DNA of 35,249 bases from JBOFCO01 sp051646105 (GCA_051646105.1 JBOFCO010000164.1:1-35249); one strand, 5' to 3'. Counted from the first letter of the stretch, positions 1 through 8,500 are shown. Numbers and translations: made by a program. The notes: generated from the letters alone by a model not told the origin.

Positions 1-2
1 GG

Positions 3-149
3 ATCGCTCCACGCCGCGTAACCGTAACATCCGGCTTGCGGCTGACCGGACCCGCGCAGAACGCGGCCCTGTCGGAAACCGTGCTGGAACTTGGTGCGAA
101 CGGGGTGGCTTTCCTGACCGGCGCAGCGGAGGCGGCGGTAACGGGCTGA
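3..149 (+). CDS. Unidentified protein, C-terminal end only
   Basis: An open frame enters from the left edge and stops with TGA at 147-149, giving the last 48 residues of a protein. Third codon positions are mostly G or C (about 35 of 48 by my count), which matches the other genes here and supports real coding. The tail is alanine-, leucine- and glycine-rich, with no motif that I recognise, so I give no function. It runs rightward and converges on the leftward Rrf2-family gene, with only three bases between the two stop codons. The start and most of the gene lie outside the window. A second frame is also open over this short stretch, so the frame choice is probable rather than certain. Confidence 0.4.
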   Translation: MAPRRVTVTSGLRLTGPAQNAALSETVLELGANGVAFLTGAAEAAVTG

Positions 150-152
150 CGA

Positions 153-620
153 TCAGCCTGCGGCTGCGGTGCCGCCTATCACCTGACTGGCCGTGCCGGG
201 CGACCGCAGCATGTCTTCCAGCGTCAGCGATTCAATGATGACCAGATAGGACCAGAACACTTCGGCAAACACCTTGCGGATGCGGCAGGCAGCTTCGTCC
301 GTGCAATCCTCGCAACGCTGATAGGCATGCCGTGACAGGCAGGGCAACGGTGCAATCGGCCCGTCGATCCGCCGCAGGATTTCCGGGATCGAAATCTGTG
401 ACGGATTCTTTATCAGCGTGTAGCCCCCCGCCCGCCCACGGGTCGAGGCGACGATGCCGGCATTGCGCACTTCCAGCAGGATATGTTCCAGAAACCGTTT
501 TGGCGTGCCGGAGCGCCGCGCGATCTCTTCGATCGTCAGCGCCTGCGGCTGCTCGCTCGCCGCCTCGTCGGCAAGTGCCAACAGGGCCTTCAGGGCATAT
601 TTCGCTTTCTGGGTTATCAT
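153..620 (-). CDS. Rrf2-family transcriptional regulator
   Basis: This 155-residue protein opens with MITQKAKYALKALLALA, the usual N-terminus of Rrf2 regulators, followed by a winged helix-turn-helix (about residues 25-70: TIEEIARRSGTPKRFLEHILL, then the wing RGRAGGY). Four cysteines follow in the pattern C-x8-C-x2-C-x5-C (around residues 94-112), in the region where IscR, RirA and NsrR bind an iron-sulfur cluster. Cluster binding is therefore plausible but not shown. I chose the ATG at 620 because family members begin there; a TTG at 641 would add seven residues. It lies 62 bases downstream of fadH on the same strand, so it may be cotranscribed with that iron-sulfur enzyme gene. Its target genes are unknown. 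Confidence 0.85.
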   Translation of the reverse strand: MITQKAKYALKALLALADEAASEQPQALTIEEIARRSGTPKRFLEHILLEVRNAGIVASTRGRAGGYTLIKNPSQISIPEILRRIDGPIAPLPCLSRHAYQRCEDCTDEAACRIRKVFAEVFWSYLVIIESLTLEDMLRSPGTASQVIGGTAAAG

Positions 621-682
621 CCCTAACCCGTAAGCCGCCAACTCGACAGAAGCAATCGGCTTTGTCGGGTCACCTGCCCCAG

Positions 683-2692
683 TTAAAGGATAGCCGCCAG
701 ACGCGCGGCCTGATCGATGGCGCGCTTGGCGTCCAGTTCCGCCGCCACATCGGCGCCACCGATGACATGAACCTCCGTACCGCCCGCCTGCAAGGCATCG
801 GCAAGCCCGCGTTCACTGACCTGACCGGCGCAGATCACCACGGTGTCGGCAGCGATCAACTCCTCGACCCCGTTGCGGCGGATGCGCAGCCCCCCCTGTT
901 CCACGGCAAGATATTCCGCGCCCCCCAGCATGGCCACGCCCTTGGCCGCCAGCGTGGCGCGGTGGATCCATCCGGTCGTCTTGCCAAGCCCCCGTCCCGG
1001 CTTTTCCGGCTTGCGTTGCAGCAGCGTGACCTGTCGCGCAGGCTGATGGGGCTGCGGCGAAATCAGCCCGCCGGGCACGGCTTCAGGATCGCCCACCCCC
1101 CATTCCCGCCGCCAGAGTGCTGTATCAAGCGACGGGCTTGGACCATCCTCGACAAGGAAGGTTGCGACATCAAAGCCGATTCCGCCTGCACCCACCACAG
1201 CCACGCGCGGCCCGGCCTGCTGCCGACCGGTCAGGATATCGGCATAGCTGACCACATGACCACCTCTCTGCGGAATACCGGGATCGCGCGGTCGAACACC
1301 GGTTGCGATGATGACCGCATCAAACCCGGCCAGCATATCCGCCGTCGCCTCGGTCCCCGGGCGAAGCGCTACCCCCGTTTCCGCCAGCATGGTTTCGAAC
1401 CAGCCGACAAGGGTATGGAACTCCTCCTTGCCGGGGACCATGCGCGCAAGGTTCATTTGGCCACCCAGAACCGGGGCCTTTTCGAACAGCGTCACGCGAT
1501 GCCCGCGCTGTGCCGCGATCATCGCGGCGGTCATGCCCGCAGGACCGGCCCCGACAACCGCGATATTCCTGGTGACTGGCGCCGGATCGTACCGAAGCAG
1601 CGTTTCACTGGCGGCTCGGGGATTGACCAGACAGCTTGCCAGCTGGTTGGAAAAGATATGATCAAGACAGGCCTGATTGCAGGCGATGCAGGGGGCGATG
1701 GTGCGTGCCCGCCCCGACGCAGCCTTGACCACGAAATCGGGATCGGCCAGCAGCGGCCGCGCCATGCTGACCATATCCGCCGCGCCATCTGCCAACACCT
1801 GTTCTGCCACCTCTGGCGTGTTGATCCGGTTCGATGCAACAAGCGGAAGGCCGACATGACCCATCAGCTTCTTTGTCAGCCAGACAAAGGCCCCGCGTGG
1901 CACTGATGTCGCAATGGTCGGCACACGGGCTTCGTGCCAGCCGATGCCGGAATTCAGGATGCTTGCGCCCGCCGCCTCGACCGCGTGGGCAAGGGTCAGC
2001 ACCTCGTCAAATGTCGAACCGCCCGGAACAAGATCGATCAGCGAAATCCGGTAGATCAGGATGAAATCCGCCCCAACCGCCCGCCGGACCCGGCGCACGC
2101 ATTCCACGGCGAAGCGCATCCGGTTTTCATATGTGCCGCCCCATTCGTCTTCCCGCTGATTGGTGCGGGTGGTCAGGAACTGGTTTATCAGATAGCCCTC
2201 TGACCCCATCAGTTCCACGCCGTCATAGCCCGCATCGCGCGCACGGGCGGCTGTGTCGGCGAAATCGGCAAGCTGCTTTTCGATCCCCGCGGCATCAAGG
2301 GCTGCCGGCACGAAGGGAGAGATCGGCGCCCGCAGCGCCGAAGGCGCCACACAATCGCGGCCCACGGCATAGCGGCCCGCATGCAGGATCTGCATGGCGA
2401 TACGGCCGCCGGCATCATGCACCCTGTCCGTGATGATGCGATGCGCGGCAGTATCCGCCGCGTCTGCCAATCTTGCTGCACCCGGCAGAACGGCGCCTTC
2501 GGTATTGGGGGCGATCCCCGCCGTGACGATCAGCCCCGCCCCGCCCCGCGCCCTTGCGGCATAATATTCTGCCACGCGATCCCAGTCGCCGGTTTCTTCC
2601 AGCCCCGTGTGCATCGCCCCCATCAGCACCCGGTTGGCCAATGTCACATGCCCGAGATCGAGCGGCGCAAGAAGATGCGGATAAGCCGTCAC
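683..2692 (-). CDS. fadH: 2,4-dienoyl-CoA reductase (NADPH), FadH type
   Basis: A 669-residue two-part flavoenzyme, close in length to E. coli FadH (672). The N-terminal half is an Old-Yellow-Enzyme TIM barrel carrying FMN, with the expected active-site Tyr167 (GSEGYLIN) and His253 (GWHEARVP). Cysteines 335, 338, 342 and 354 match the 4Fe-4S ligands of FadH. The C-terminal half holds a dinucleotide-binding fold (VVGAGPAGM, about 379-387) for FAD and NADPH. The known reaction is NADPH-dependent reduction of 2,4-dienoyl-CoA during beta-oxidation of unsaturated fatty acids. I set the start at the GTG at 2692: a good ribosome site (GGAGGG at 2698-2703) lies five bases upstream, and the following residues (AYPHLLAPLDLG) align with the E. 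coli N-terminus. Longer frames add 13 unsupported residues. A relative acting on another substrate cannot be excluded. Confidence 0.88.
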   Translation of the reverse strand: MTAYPHLLAPLDLGHVTLANRVLMGAMHTGLEETGDWDRVAEYYAARARGGAGLIVTAGIAPNTEGAVLPGAARLADAADTAAHRIITDRVHDAGGRIAMQILHAGRYAVGRDCVAPSALRAPISPFVPAALDAAGIEKQLADFADTAARARDAGYDGVELMGSEGYLINQFLTTRTNQREDEWGGTYENRMRFAVECVRRVRRAVGADFILIYRISLIDLVPGGSTFDEVLTLAHAVEAAGASILNSGIGWHEARVPTIATSVPRGAFVWLTKKLMGHVGLPLVASNRINTPEVAEQVLADGAADMVSMARPLLADPDFVVKAASGRARTIAPCIACNQACLDHIFSNQLASCLVNPRAASETLLRYDPAPVTRNIAVVGAGPAGMTAAMIAAQRGHRVTLFEKAPVLGGQMNLARMVPGKEEFHTLVGWFETMLAETGVALRPGTEATADMLAGFDAVIIATGVRPRDPGIPQRGGHVVSYADILTGRQQAGPRVAVVGAGGIGFDVATFLVEDGPSPSLDTALWRREWGVGDPEAVPGGLISPQPHQPARQVTLLQRKPEKPGRGLGKTTGWIHRATLAAKGVAMLGGAEYLAVEQGGLRIRRNGVEELIAADTVVICAGQVSERGLADALQAGGTEVHVIGGADVAAELDAKRAIDQAARLAAIL

Positions 2693-2697
2693 GAAAT

Positions 2698-2703
2698 CCC
2701 TCC
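2698..2703 (-). promoter_or_regulatory. Ribosome binding site setting the GTG start of fadH
   Basis: GGAGGG on the minus strand, five bases before GTG at 2692-2690. It decides for the GTG start over the longer open frame. Confidence 0.7.
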
Positions 2704-2861
2704 GGGTGTTTCGCGCAGCATTGCCGCACACCCTGCGGCTGTCACGGGCGACGCAGCGTCAAGTGACGGGGCGTTGCAGAAAATGGGAAAAAGGTATGGT
2801 GCCGGTCAGGCCCGAACGCAAAAGGTTGTGGAAGCTTCGTGCAGATCGGCCCGCAAAGGCC

Positions 2862-3203
2862 CTAGTCAGAAGCCTTTTTCACAAACTGGGATTTCAACCC
2901 CATCTGTCCGATTCCCGGAATCTTGCAATCGATATCGTGATCCCCCGACACCAGCCGGATGCCGCGGACCTTTGTCCCCACCTTGACCACAAGAGAGGAC
3001 CCCTTGACCTTCAGATCCTTGATCACAGTCACGGTATCGCCATCCACCAGCAGATTGCCGACACTGTCGCACACGCCCTCCGCAGCGTCGCCATCGGCAC
3101 CGGGCGACCATTCATGCCCGCATTCAGGGCAAACCAGCAACGCATCCGACGCATATGTGTAGCCGGACGAACATTCGGGACATGGGGGCAGGTTTTCGGT
3201 CAT
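2862..3203 (-). CDS. yjdM: YjdM/PhnA-family zinc-ribbon protein
   Basis: A 113-residue protein matching the YjdM (formerly PhnA) family in length and layout. The N-terminal zinc ribbon has Cys8-x2-Cys11 and Cys25-x2-Cys28 (CPEC and CPECGHEW). It is followed by a small beta-barrel domain (DGDTVTVIKDLKVKGSS) ending in the conserved IDCKIPGIGQMGLKSQFVKK. The family has been named alkylphosphonate-utilisation protein, but its biochemical role is poorly established and it is not part of the C-P lyase core. I chose the ATG at 3203, because the upstream extension of the frame is unlike the family. It lies 105 bases downstream of rhaK and 169 bases upstream of fadH on the same strand. Nothing ties it functionally to rhamnose use. 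Confidence 0.85.
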   Translation of the reverse strand: MTENLPPCPECSSGYTYASDALLVCPECGHEWSPGADGDAAEGVCDSVGNLLVDGDTVTVIKDLKVKGSSLVVKVGTKVRGIRLVSGDHDIDCKIPGIGQMGLKSQFVKKASD

Positions 3204-3308
3204 GCCGCGGCTATAGCCCGAAGTCCGGGGGCTGGCCACAAGCATATGAGTGGCACAACACTTTGCATACGCCACAGCGATTGGCAGAACAGCCCCTTGT
3301 CCAGGCAT

Positions 3309-4673
3309 CTAGCATTCGGCCCGCCAGCGCGCTGCATATCCCGCCAGTTGCCCCGAATGAACTGGCGGCGCAGCGGTTCGAGTTGCCGGTGGTGGCACGG
3401 CGCGACCAAGGCACAGCAGCGCCGCCCCCACCGATGTCCCTGTGGCCGACGCGGCAATTTCCACGCCCTCGGGGCGCAGGCTGGCCAGCATGTCCAGATA
3501 GTCGGTGTTGCGGGCGAATGGGCCTTCGACGATCACCGGGCCCTGTGCGCCTGCCAGTGACAGGCATGTGTCGGTCATCAAAGCCAGATACCAGGACAAT
3601 GCCACAAGGCGCTGGCCATCCGTGGCCGGTTCCCGCGTCCAGCGTGGCCTGTGGCCAGCAAAGGGACCAGAGCCGGATTCGACGGCGGGGATCAGCATCA
3701 CGCTGTCCGAAAGCACGCGCGCGCGATCTGCGGCAACGGGCACGGCCTCGGATCCGGCGCGGATGATATCGTATTCGCGCCCGCCCATGAACCGGGCGGA
3801 CGGCACCGGCTGGGCCAGTGCATTCACATTCACCAGCACGTCGCGCGCCGGATCAAGCGCCGCCTGCGCGCCACCAACCGCCATGGCGATCACCCATGTG
3901 CCAGTCGAAACCACGGCAAAGGGCGCGGTACGGCCCAGCACATGCGGGTAGAGCGACGCATTGGAATCGTGAATACCGACGCTGACAGGTGTTTCGGCGG
4001 GCAGACCGGTCTGGGCAGCAATATGCGGCAGCAGGGTTCCCAGCACCTCGTCCGGGCGGCGGGCGGGGGCAAGGCGCCCTGACAGCCCCAGCCTGGTGAC
4101 CAGCGGGGAAAAACGCCCCAGCCAAGGGTTCCACAGATCGGTATGACAGCCCAGAGAGGTGACATCCGTTGCCAGCACCCCGGTCAGGCGATGCCCCCAG
4201 TATTGCGGATAGGTCACAACATGTGCGACCCGCGCGGCAAGGTCGGGAATGGTTTCAAGCAGCCAGAACAGTTGTGCGCCCACGTTAAGCCCGATGGGCA
4301 GCCGCGGCGACCCGGTTTCGTCAAACGGAGGGCGGATCGCATCATACCGGGCAGCCACATCGTCGGGGCCGGGATGTTCGTAATCAAGCATGGGTGCGGC
4401 CAGTTCGCCGCCAGCATCCAGAAGCACGATAGAGGCGCCATGTGTCGTCACCGAAATCGCGTCGATACCGTGCAGGCCGTGAAATTCGGCCAGCCCTTTC
4501 AGCAGGAACCGCCAGTGCCCGTCCAGATCGAAATGCGGATAGGGCGGGCCGGGCAGCACTGTGTTGGGACGCGTCGCAACCGCGAGCTCTCGGAGGGTGT
4601 CTGCTTCCACCAGCGCCAGCTTGGCATTGGTCTTGCCGATGTCGATCACTGCGATGTGGCGGGGTGTCGTCAT
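3309..4673 (-). CDS. rhaK: L-rhamnulose kinase, FGGY family
   Basis: A 454-residue FGGY-family sugar kinase. The N-terminal ATPase fold begins with the phosphate-1 loop DIGKTNAK (residues 11-18). GIHDS places the probable catalytic base at Asp236, and STGTW (256-260) is the second phosphate loop. In the rhizobial type of pathway it phosphorylates L-rhamnulose to rhamnulose-1-phosphate in the cytoplasm. It is the last gene of the importer operon and starts inside the rhaU stop codon (ATGA at 4670-4673), so translation is probably coupled. Work on Rhizobium leguminosarum reported that rhamnose uptake by the cognate ABC system depends on RhaK; whether that holds here is inference. The assignment rests mainly on position in a complete rha operon, because FGGY specificity is hard to read from sequence. 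Confidence 0.88.
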   Translation of the reverse strand: MTTPRHIAVIDIGKTNAKLALVEADTLRELAVATRPNTVLPGPPYPHFDLDGHWRFLLKGLAEFHGLHGIDAISVTTHGASIVLLDAGGELAAPMLDYEHPGPDDVAARYDAIRPPFDETGSPRLPIGLNVGAQLFWLLETIPDLAARVAHVVTYPQYWGHRLTGVLATDVTSLGCHTDLWNPWLGRFSPLVTRLGLSGRLAPARRPDEVLGTLLPHIAAQTGLPAETPVSVGIHDSNASLYPHVLGRTAPFAVVSTGTWVIAMAVGGAQAALDPARDVLVNVNALAQPVPSARFMGGREYDIIRAGSEAVPVAADRARVLSDSVMLIPAVESGSGPFAGHRPRWTREPATDGQRLVALSWYLALMTDTCLSLAGAQGPVIVEGPFARNTDYLDMLASLRPEGVEIAASATGTSVGAALLCLGRAVPPPATRTAAPPVHSGQLAGYAARWRAEC

Positions 4674-4984
4674 GACAGGTGAAACACCGGCACCAGTGGC
4701 ACCGCCACGGGTTCATTGTCAGGCTTGGTTTCCATGATGTCGGCCATATGCGCCCACCACCGCCGCATCACCGGATGGGCGGGCAGGTCGGCCATGGTGT
4801 GATCTTCCCGCCGCCACAGCACACCGAACAGCGTGTTCGTCTCCCGGTCCAGGTGGATCGAATAATCCTCAACCCCGGCCTCTTTCAGCAGGGCGACAAG
4901 CTCTGGCCAGATTTCATCGTGGCGGCGCCTGTATTCCACCTCCATCCCCGGATTGAGCCGCATCCTGAAGGCGTATTTCTCCAT
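4670..4984 (-). CDS. rhaU: L-rhamnose mutarotase
   Basis: A 104-residue protein of the same length as E. coli RhaM/YiiL. It has the family pattern: an N-terminal strand (KYAFRMRLNPG), YRRRHDEIWPEL with the conserved His (about residue 22), the LDRETNTLFGVL strand, and the C-terminal RRWWAHMADIM with paired tryptophans. The enzyme interconverts the alpha and beta anomers of L-rhamnose, supplying the form used by the isomerase. Two adjacent ATG codons are available (4987 and 4984). I chose 4984 because GGGGAGG then sits at a workable distance and the N-terminus aligns residue by residue with RhaM. The gene begins at the rhaQ stop and its own stop overlaps the rhaK start. Confidence 0.93.
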   Translation of the reverse strand: MEKYAFRMRLNPGMEVEYRRRHDEIWPELVALLKEAGVEDYSIHLDRETNTLFGVLWRREDHTMADLPAHPVMRRWWAHMADIMETKPDNEPVAVPLVPVFHLS

Positions 4985-5976
4985 CATCCCCTCCCCAGCA
5001 GACGGGGCAGAATCCGGGGCAGCGCGATGACGCCGATCAGCAGAAAGCCCAGGAAAATACTCATCACAATGCCCGGAACGTTCAGCAGGCCAAAGCCAAA
5101 GGTGACCATGCCCATGATAAGCGCAGCCAGCACCACACCCGGAATGGTGCCCGAGCCGCCAAGAATATTGACGCCGCCCAGCACGACCATCGTCACCACC
5201 TCCAGCTCCCACCCGGTCGCGATAGACGGCCGGGTGGAGCCGAGACGCGAGGTCAGGCAAACGGCGGCGATACCGCTCATCAATCCGGTGAGCAGGAACA
5301 GGGTGAACCGCACGCGGCCAACGCGGATGCCGGAAAACTGCGCCGCGGTGGCGTTGTTGCCGATGGCATAAACGGCACGTCCGAAGTTGGTGCGATGCAG
5401 CAGCACCCAGTAGATCACCGCCAGAACCGCGAACAGGACAAGTTCAAAGCTGAACACCCACCAGACGTAACCCTGCCCGAAATAACTGAAGCCGTCGGGA
5501 TAGCCGGTAAAGGCCTGATCACCCAGAACGATATAGGCGATGCCGCGAAACAGACTCATCGTGCCGATGGTAACGACGATGGAAGGCAGCCCCATGCCCG
5601 CCACCAGCAGCGCATTCACGGCGCCGCAGGCAAGCCCGGTGGCCAGTCCGACGAAAACCAGGGCTGGCACGCCCGCCCCGGCCTGCATGGCGACGCCCAT
5701 CGCCGTTGATGCCAGTGCGATGATCGAGGCAACGGAAAGATCGATTTCCCCCGCGATGATCAGCATCGCCATGGCAAAGGCGATCATCGCCTTTTCGGTA
5801 AAGTTGAAGGTTGCGTCGCTCAGGTTCCAGGCGTTCAGGAAATAGGGCGAGGCAAAGGAATTGACGACAAAGACAGCGATGGCGACCGCGACAAGGATCG
5901 CCTCCCAGCTGCGCAGGGCGCGTGCGGCGGGGGATTGCAGCCGGTCGGGAATGGTGCGGGGGGCTTGTGCTGTCAT
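4984..5976 (-). CDS. rhaQ: Rhamnose ABC importer, permease
   Basis: A 330-residue inner-membrane permease of the carbohydrate-uptake-2 (RbsC/AraH-like) family, with about eight to ten hydrophobic segments. Family landmarks include AGEIDLSVASI (around residues 83-93), GLPSIVVTIGTMSLFRG and GGVNILGGSGT. It should pair with RhaP to form the transmembrane channel energised by RhaT. The start at ATG 5976 overlaps the rhaP stop as ATGA. The open frame continues much further upstream, but that part is the antisense-free shadow of rhaP and has no membrane character. The stop TGA overlaps the two candidate rhaU start codons. Naming as Q follows gene order in the rhizobial rhaRSTPQUK operon. Confidence 0.9.
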   Translation of the reverse strand: MTAQAPRTIPDRLQSPAARALRSWEAILVAVAIAVFVVNSFASPYFLNAWNLSDATFNFTEKAMIAFAMAMLIIAGEIDLSVASIIALASTAMGVAMQAGAGVPALVFVGLATGLACGAVNALLVAGMGLPSIVVTIGTMSLFRGIAYIVLGDQAFTGYPDGFSYFGQGYVWWVFSFELVLFAVLAVIYWVLLHRTNFGRAVYAIGNNATAAQFSGIRVGRVRFTLFLLTGLMSGIAAVCLTSRLGSTRPSIATGWELEVVTMVVLGGVNILGGSGTIPGVVLAALIMGMVTFGFGLLNVPGIVMSIFLGFLLIGVIALPRILPRLLGRG

Positions 5977-6941
5977 GTCGCCTCGGCCGATTTCAGGATG
6001 ATGCGGCCCCTTGGCCGGTTCTGAACGGCGTTGAAAGCGACGGCCAGAACGATGGCGCTGCCGGAAATGGCCATTTGCCAGAACGGGGAAATGCCCACGA
6101 CCGGCAGCGCGTTCTTTATAACGCCAAGAAACAGCGCGCCCAACACGGCGCCGGCGATGCTGCCCGCCCCGCCCGCGATGGCCACACCGCCGATCACGCA
6201 GGCGGCAACCACGTCCAGCTCGAACCCGCCCGCGATATCGACATACGCGACGGCATAGCGCGCAACCCACAGATACCCCGTCAGCCCGGCCAGTGCGCCA
6301 GAGATGACAAAGGCCCAGAACTGCGTCCGGCCCACGTCGATCCCGGTATAGACCGCCGCATGGGGATTGCCGCCCACGGCATAGAACGCGCGGCCCAGCG
6401 GCGCGCGGGACAGCAGCGCCGCAAAGAAGGCTATCGCCGCTAGGGCGATCCAGCTCATCACCGGCAGACCCAGGATCACCGCGCGCGGCAGCGCCTTGAA
6501 CCCTTCGGTCATCTGATGGGCGTTTACCCAGGCCCCATCCGTCATCAGAAAGATCGTGCCACGATAGATGGTCATTGTCCCGAGCGTGACCACGATCGAA
6601 GGGATGCCTATCTTCCAGACGAGCAGGCCATTCACAGCCCCCAGGGCCGCACCCAGCGCCACCACGGCCAGCAGGATCATCGGCAGCGGCACGCCCATCC
6701 CGTTCAGCAGCGCCGCCACCATGCCACACAGCGCCAGATTGGCGGCCACCGACAGGTCGATGCATTTGGTCAGGATCACGATCATCTGGCCGATCGCCAG
6801 AAGGATCAGCGGCACAGTGTCGTTGAACACCGCAGTAAGGTTGCCGGGCCGGATGAATGACGGAAAACGGCTGGCGATCACCCCCAGCAAAAGCAGGATC
6901 GCCAGCGACAACAGCGTTTCACGGTGCCGAAGGATTTTCAT
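5973..6941 (-). CDS. rhaP: Rhamnose ABC importer, permease
   Basis: A 322-residue permease homologous to RhaQ and to ribose-type importers. The hydrophobic N-terminus (TLLSLAILLLLGVIASRFPSF) forms the first membrane helix. Family motifs include TKCIDLSVAANLAL (about residues 59-72), GIPSIVVTLGTMTIYRG, and GGVAIAGGAGSIAGAVLGA near the C-terminus. Having two different permeases suggests a heterodimeric channel, which is usual for rhamnose importers. ATG at 6941 overlaps the rhaT stop (ATGA), and its own stop overlaps the start of rhaQ, so rhaT-rhaP-rhaQ-rhaU-rhaK form one tightly coupled unit. No start ambiguity is evident. Confidence 0.92.
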   Translation of the reverse strand: MKILRHRETLLSLAILLLLGVIASRFPSFIRPGNLTAVFNDTVPLILLAIGQMIVILTKCIDLSVAANLALCGMVAALLNGMGVPLPMILLAVVALGAALGAVNGLLVWKIGIPSIVVTLGTMTIYRGTIFLMTDGAWVNAHQMTEGFKALPRAVILGLPVMSWIALAAIAFFAALLSRAPLGRAFYAVGGNPHAAVYTGIDVGRTQFWAFVISGALAGLTGYLWVARYAVAYVDIAGGFELDVVAACVIGGVAIAGGAGSIAGAVLGALFLGVIKNALPVVGISPFWQMAISGSAIVLAVAFNAVQNRPRGRIILKSAEAT

Positions 6942-8434
6942 GCTGCCTCCGCCAGTCCGGCGGCGGCGCGCACCAGTGCCTCCGGTGTCATGCGGCTGCC
7001 CGTCACCTCGTCGACGATACGGCCCTCGCGCATAATGATTACCCTGTCGGACATGCCGAGGATTTCGGGAATTTCCGACGACACCATGATGATCGCCAGA
7101 CCTTCGGCCGCCAGTTCCGCCATGAATTCATGCACCGCTGCCTTTGATCCGATGTCGATGCCCTTGGTCGGTTCATCCAGAATGATAACGCGGGGTTTCG
7201 TCGCCAGCCATTTGGCGATGACGACCTTTTGCTGGTTTCCGCCTGACAACAGCCCGACATCCTGATCCAGCGCCGCAGCCCGCAGGTCAAGCCGCTGGGT
7301 GTAGTCGCGCGTCAGCCGGAATTCCTCTGCCATGCGCAGAAAGCCCGCGCGGCTGATGCGCGCCAGCGATGGCAGCGTGACGTTCTGAAAGATCGGCAGG
7401 CCCTTCACCGCGCCCTGCCGCCCGCGATCCTCGGGCACATAGACGATGCCCGCGGCGATGGCGTCGGCGGTGGAACGGATCACGCGGACCTGATCGTCGA
7501 TGCGGATCGCGCCCCTTGCAGGCCGGGTGATGCCGAACAGGGACTGCATCACTTCTGACCGGCCCGCGCCGACCAGTCCGTAAAAACCGAGGATCTCTCC
7601 CCCGTGCAGGGTAAAGCCGATATCGGCGAATTCGGTGGGATGTTCGTAGCCCGTGACGGTCAGCAGAGGCGCACCGATGTTATGCGCCCGCGCCGGGAAA
7701 ATCTGATCGACGCTACGCCCGACCATCAACTGCACAAGCTGGCCTTCGGTCACGTCCTTCATCGCGCCCTCGCCGACGAACTGCCCGTCGCGGAACACTG
7801 TGTAACGGTCGGCAATGCGGAAGATTTCATCGAACTTGTGGCTGATGAACAGGATTGCCTTGCCCTGCGCCTTCAGCGTTTCGACCAGATCGTAAAGCTC
7901 ATGTATTTCCTTGTGGCTGAGCGCGGCGGTGGGTTCATCAAGCACGACAACCCGTGCATCGATGGACAGGGCCCGTGCGATGGCAACCAGATGCTTCGAG
8001 GCGATGCCCAGATCGCCCAGCCGCGTATCGGGATCAAGCCGCGCGCCGATCCCTGCCAGCAACCTGGCTGCCCCGTCCCGCATCGCCTTGCGGTCGATCA
8101 GACCGAACTGCCCGCGCGGCGCATGGCCAAGCCAGATGTTTTCCGCCACCGACAGTTCATCGAACAGAACGGTTTCCTGATGGATTGCCGTCACTCCGGC
8201 TCGACTTGCGGCCTCTGCCGTCGGAAAGCGGGTTTCGGCCCCCTCGACCTCTATCGTACCGGCGTCGGGCTGATAGATTCCTGTCAGCACCTTGACGATG
8301 GTCGATTTTCCCGCGCCGTTTTCACCGATCAGCGCCGTGACCTGACCCGGATAAAGATCAAGCTGCACATCCTGCAACGCCTTCACGCCGGGAAAGGATT
8401 TGGAAATGCCGCGTAGCCGCAGGACCGGTTGCAT
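6938..8434 (-). CDS. rhaT: Rhamnose ABC importer, double ATP-binding subunit
   Basis: A 498-residue protein with two fused ABC ATPase domains, as in RbsA, MglA and XylG. The first domain has a full Walker A (GENGAGKST, residues 37-45) and Walker B (VVVLDEPTAAL), with the altered signature typical of this subfamily. The second has the usual degenerate Walker A (GLVGAGRSE) but a canonical signature (LLSGGNQQK) and VIILDEPTKGID. It powers rhamnose import from the cytoplasmic face. I chose ATG 8434 (MQPVLRLRGISKSFPG), because the 15 residues that a longer frame would add come from the intercistronic hairpin region. It is separated from rhaS by 66 bases holding a strong hairpin, then overlaps rhaP. 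Confidence 0.92.
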   Translation of the reverse strand: MQPVLRLRGISKSFPGVKALQDVQLDLYPGQVTALIGENGAGKSTIVKVLTGIYQPDAGTIEVEGAETRFPTAEAASRAGVTAIHQETVLFDELSVAENIWLGHAPRGQFGLIDRKAMRDGAARLLAGIGARLDPDTRLGDLGIASKHLVAIARALSIDARVVVLDEPTAALSHKEIHELYDLVETLKAQGKAILFISHKFDEIFRIADRYTVFRDGQFVGEGAMKDVTEGQLVQLMVGRSVDQIFPARAHNIGAPLLTVTGYEHPTEFADIGFTLHGGEILGFYGLVGAGRSEVMQSLFGITRPARGAIRIDDQVRVIRSTADAIAAGIVYVPEDRGRQGAVKGLPIFQNVTLPSLARISRAGFLRMAEEFRLTRDYTQRLDLRAAALDQDVGLLSGGNQQKVVIAKWLATKPRVIILDEPTKGIDIGSKAAVHEFMAELAAEGLAIIMVSSEIPEILGMSDRVIIMREGRIVDEVTGSRMTPEALVRAAAGLAEAA

Positions 8435-8463
8435 GGGAGAGGGTTCCTGAAAAGCGGGTTGTT

Positions 8464-8492
8464 GGCCCCGGACAGGCAATCCGTCCGGGGCC
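8464..8492 (-). other. Perfect 10-bp hairpin between rhaS and rhaT
   Basis: Bases 8464-8473 (GGCCCCGGAC) pair perfectly with 8483-8492 across a nine-base loop. The hairpin lies eight bases after the rhaS stop codon and 29 bases before the rhaT start. In the leftward transcript the nearest T run is only TTTT, about ten bases past the stem, so this is a poor intrinsic terminator. Stable hairpins directly after genes for periplasmic binding proteins are known to protect the upstream mRNA and to allow partial readthrough, which would give more RhaS than RhaTPQ. That role is inferred. Confidence 0.7.
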
Positions 8493-8500
8493 GCTTGCGA

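Noticed and set aside
332..1906. Long rightward open frame of 524 codons opposite fadH
   Set aside because: It lies antisense to a well-supported enzyme gene, has no recognisable domain and shows the arginine/proline/histidine-rich composition of mirror frames in high-GC DNA.
2841..2872. GGCC-type short hairpin between yjdM and fadH
   Set aside because: Four-base stem without T run; not distinguishable from chance in GC-rich DNA.
5977..6765. Upstream extension of the rhaQ frame into rhaP
   Set aside because: The extension lacks membrane segments and overlaps rhaP in another frame; ATG 5976 with the ATGA overlap is the natural start.
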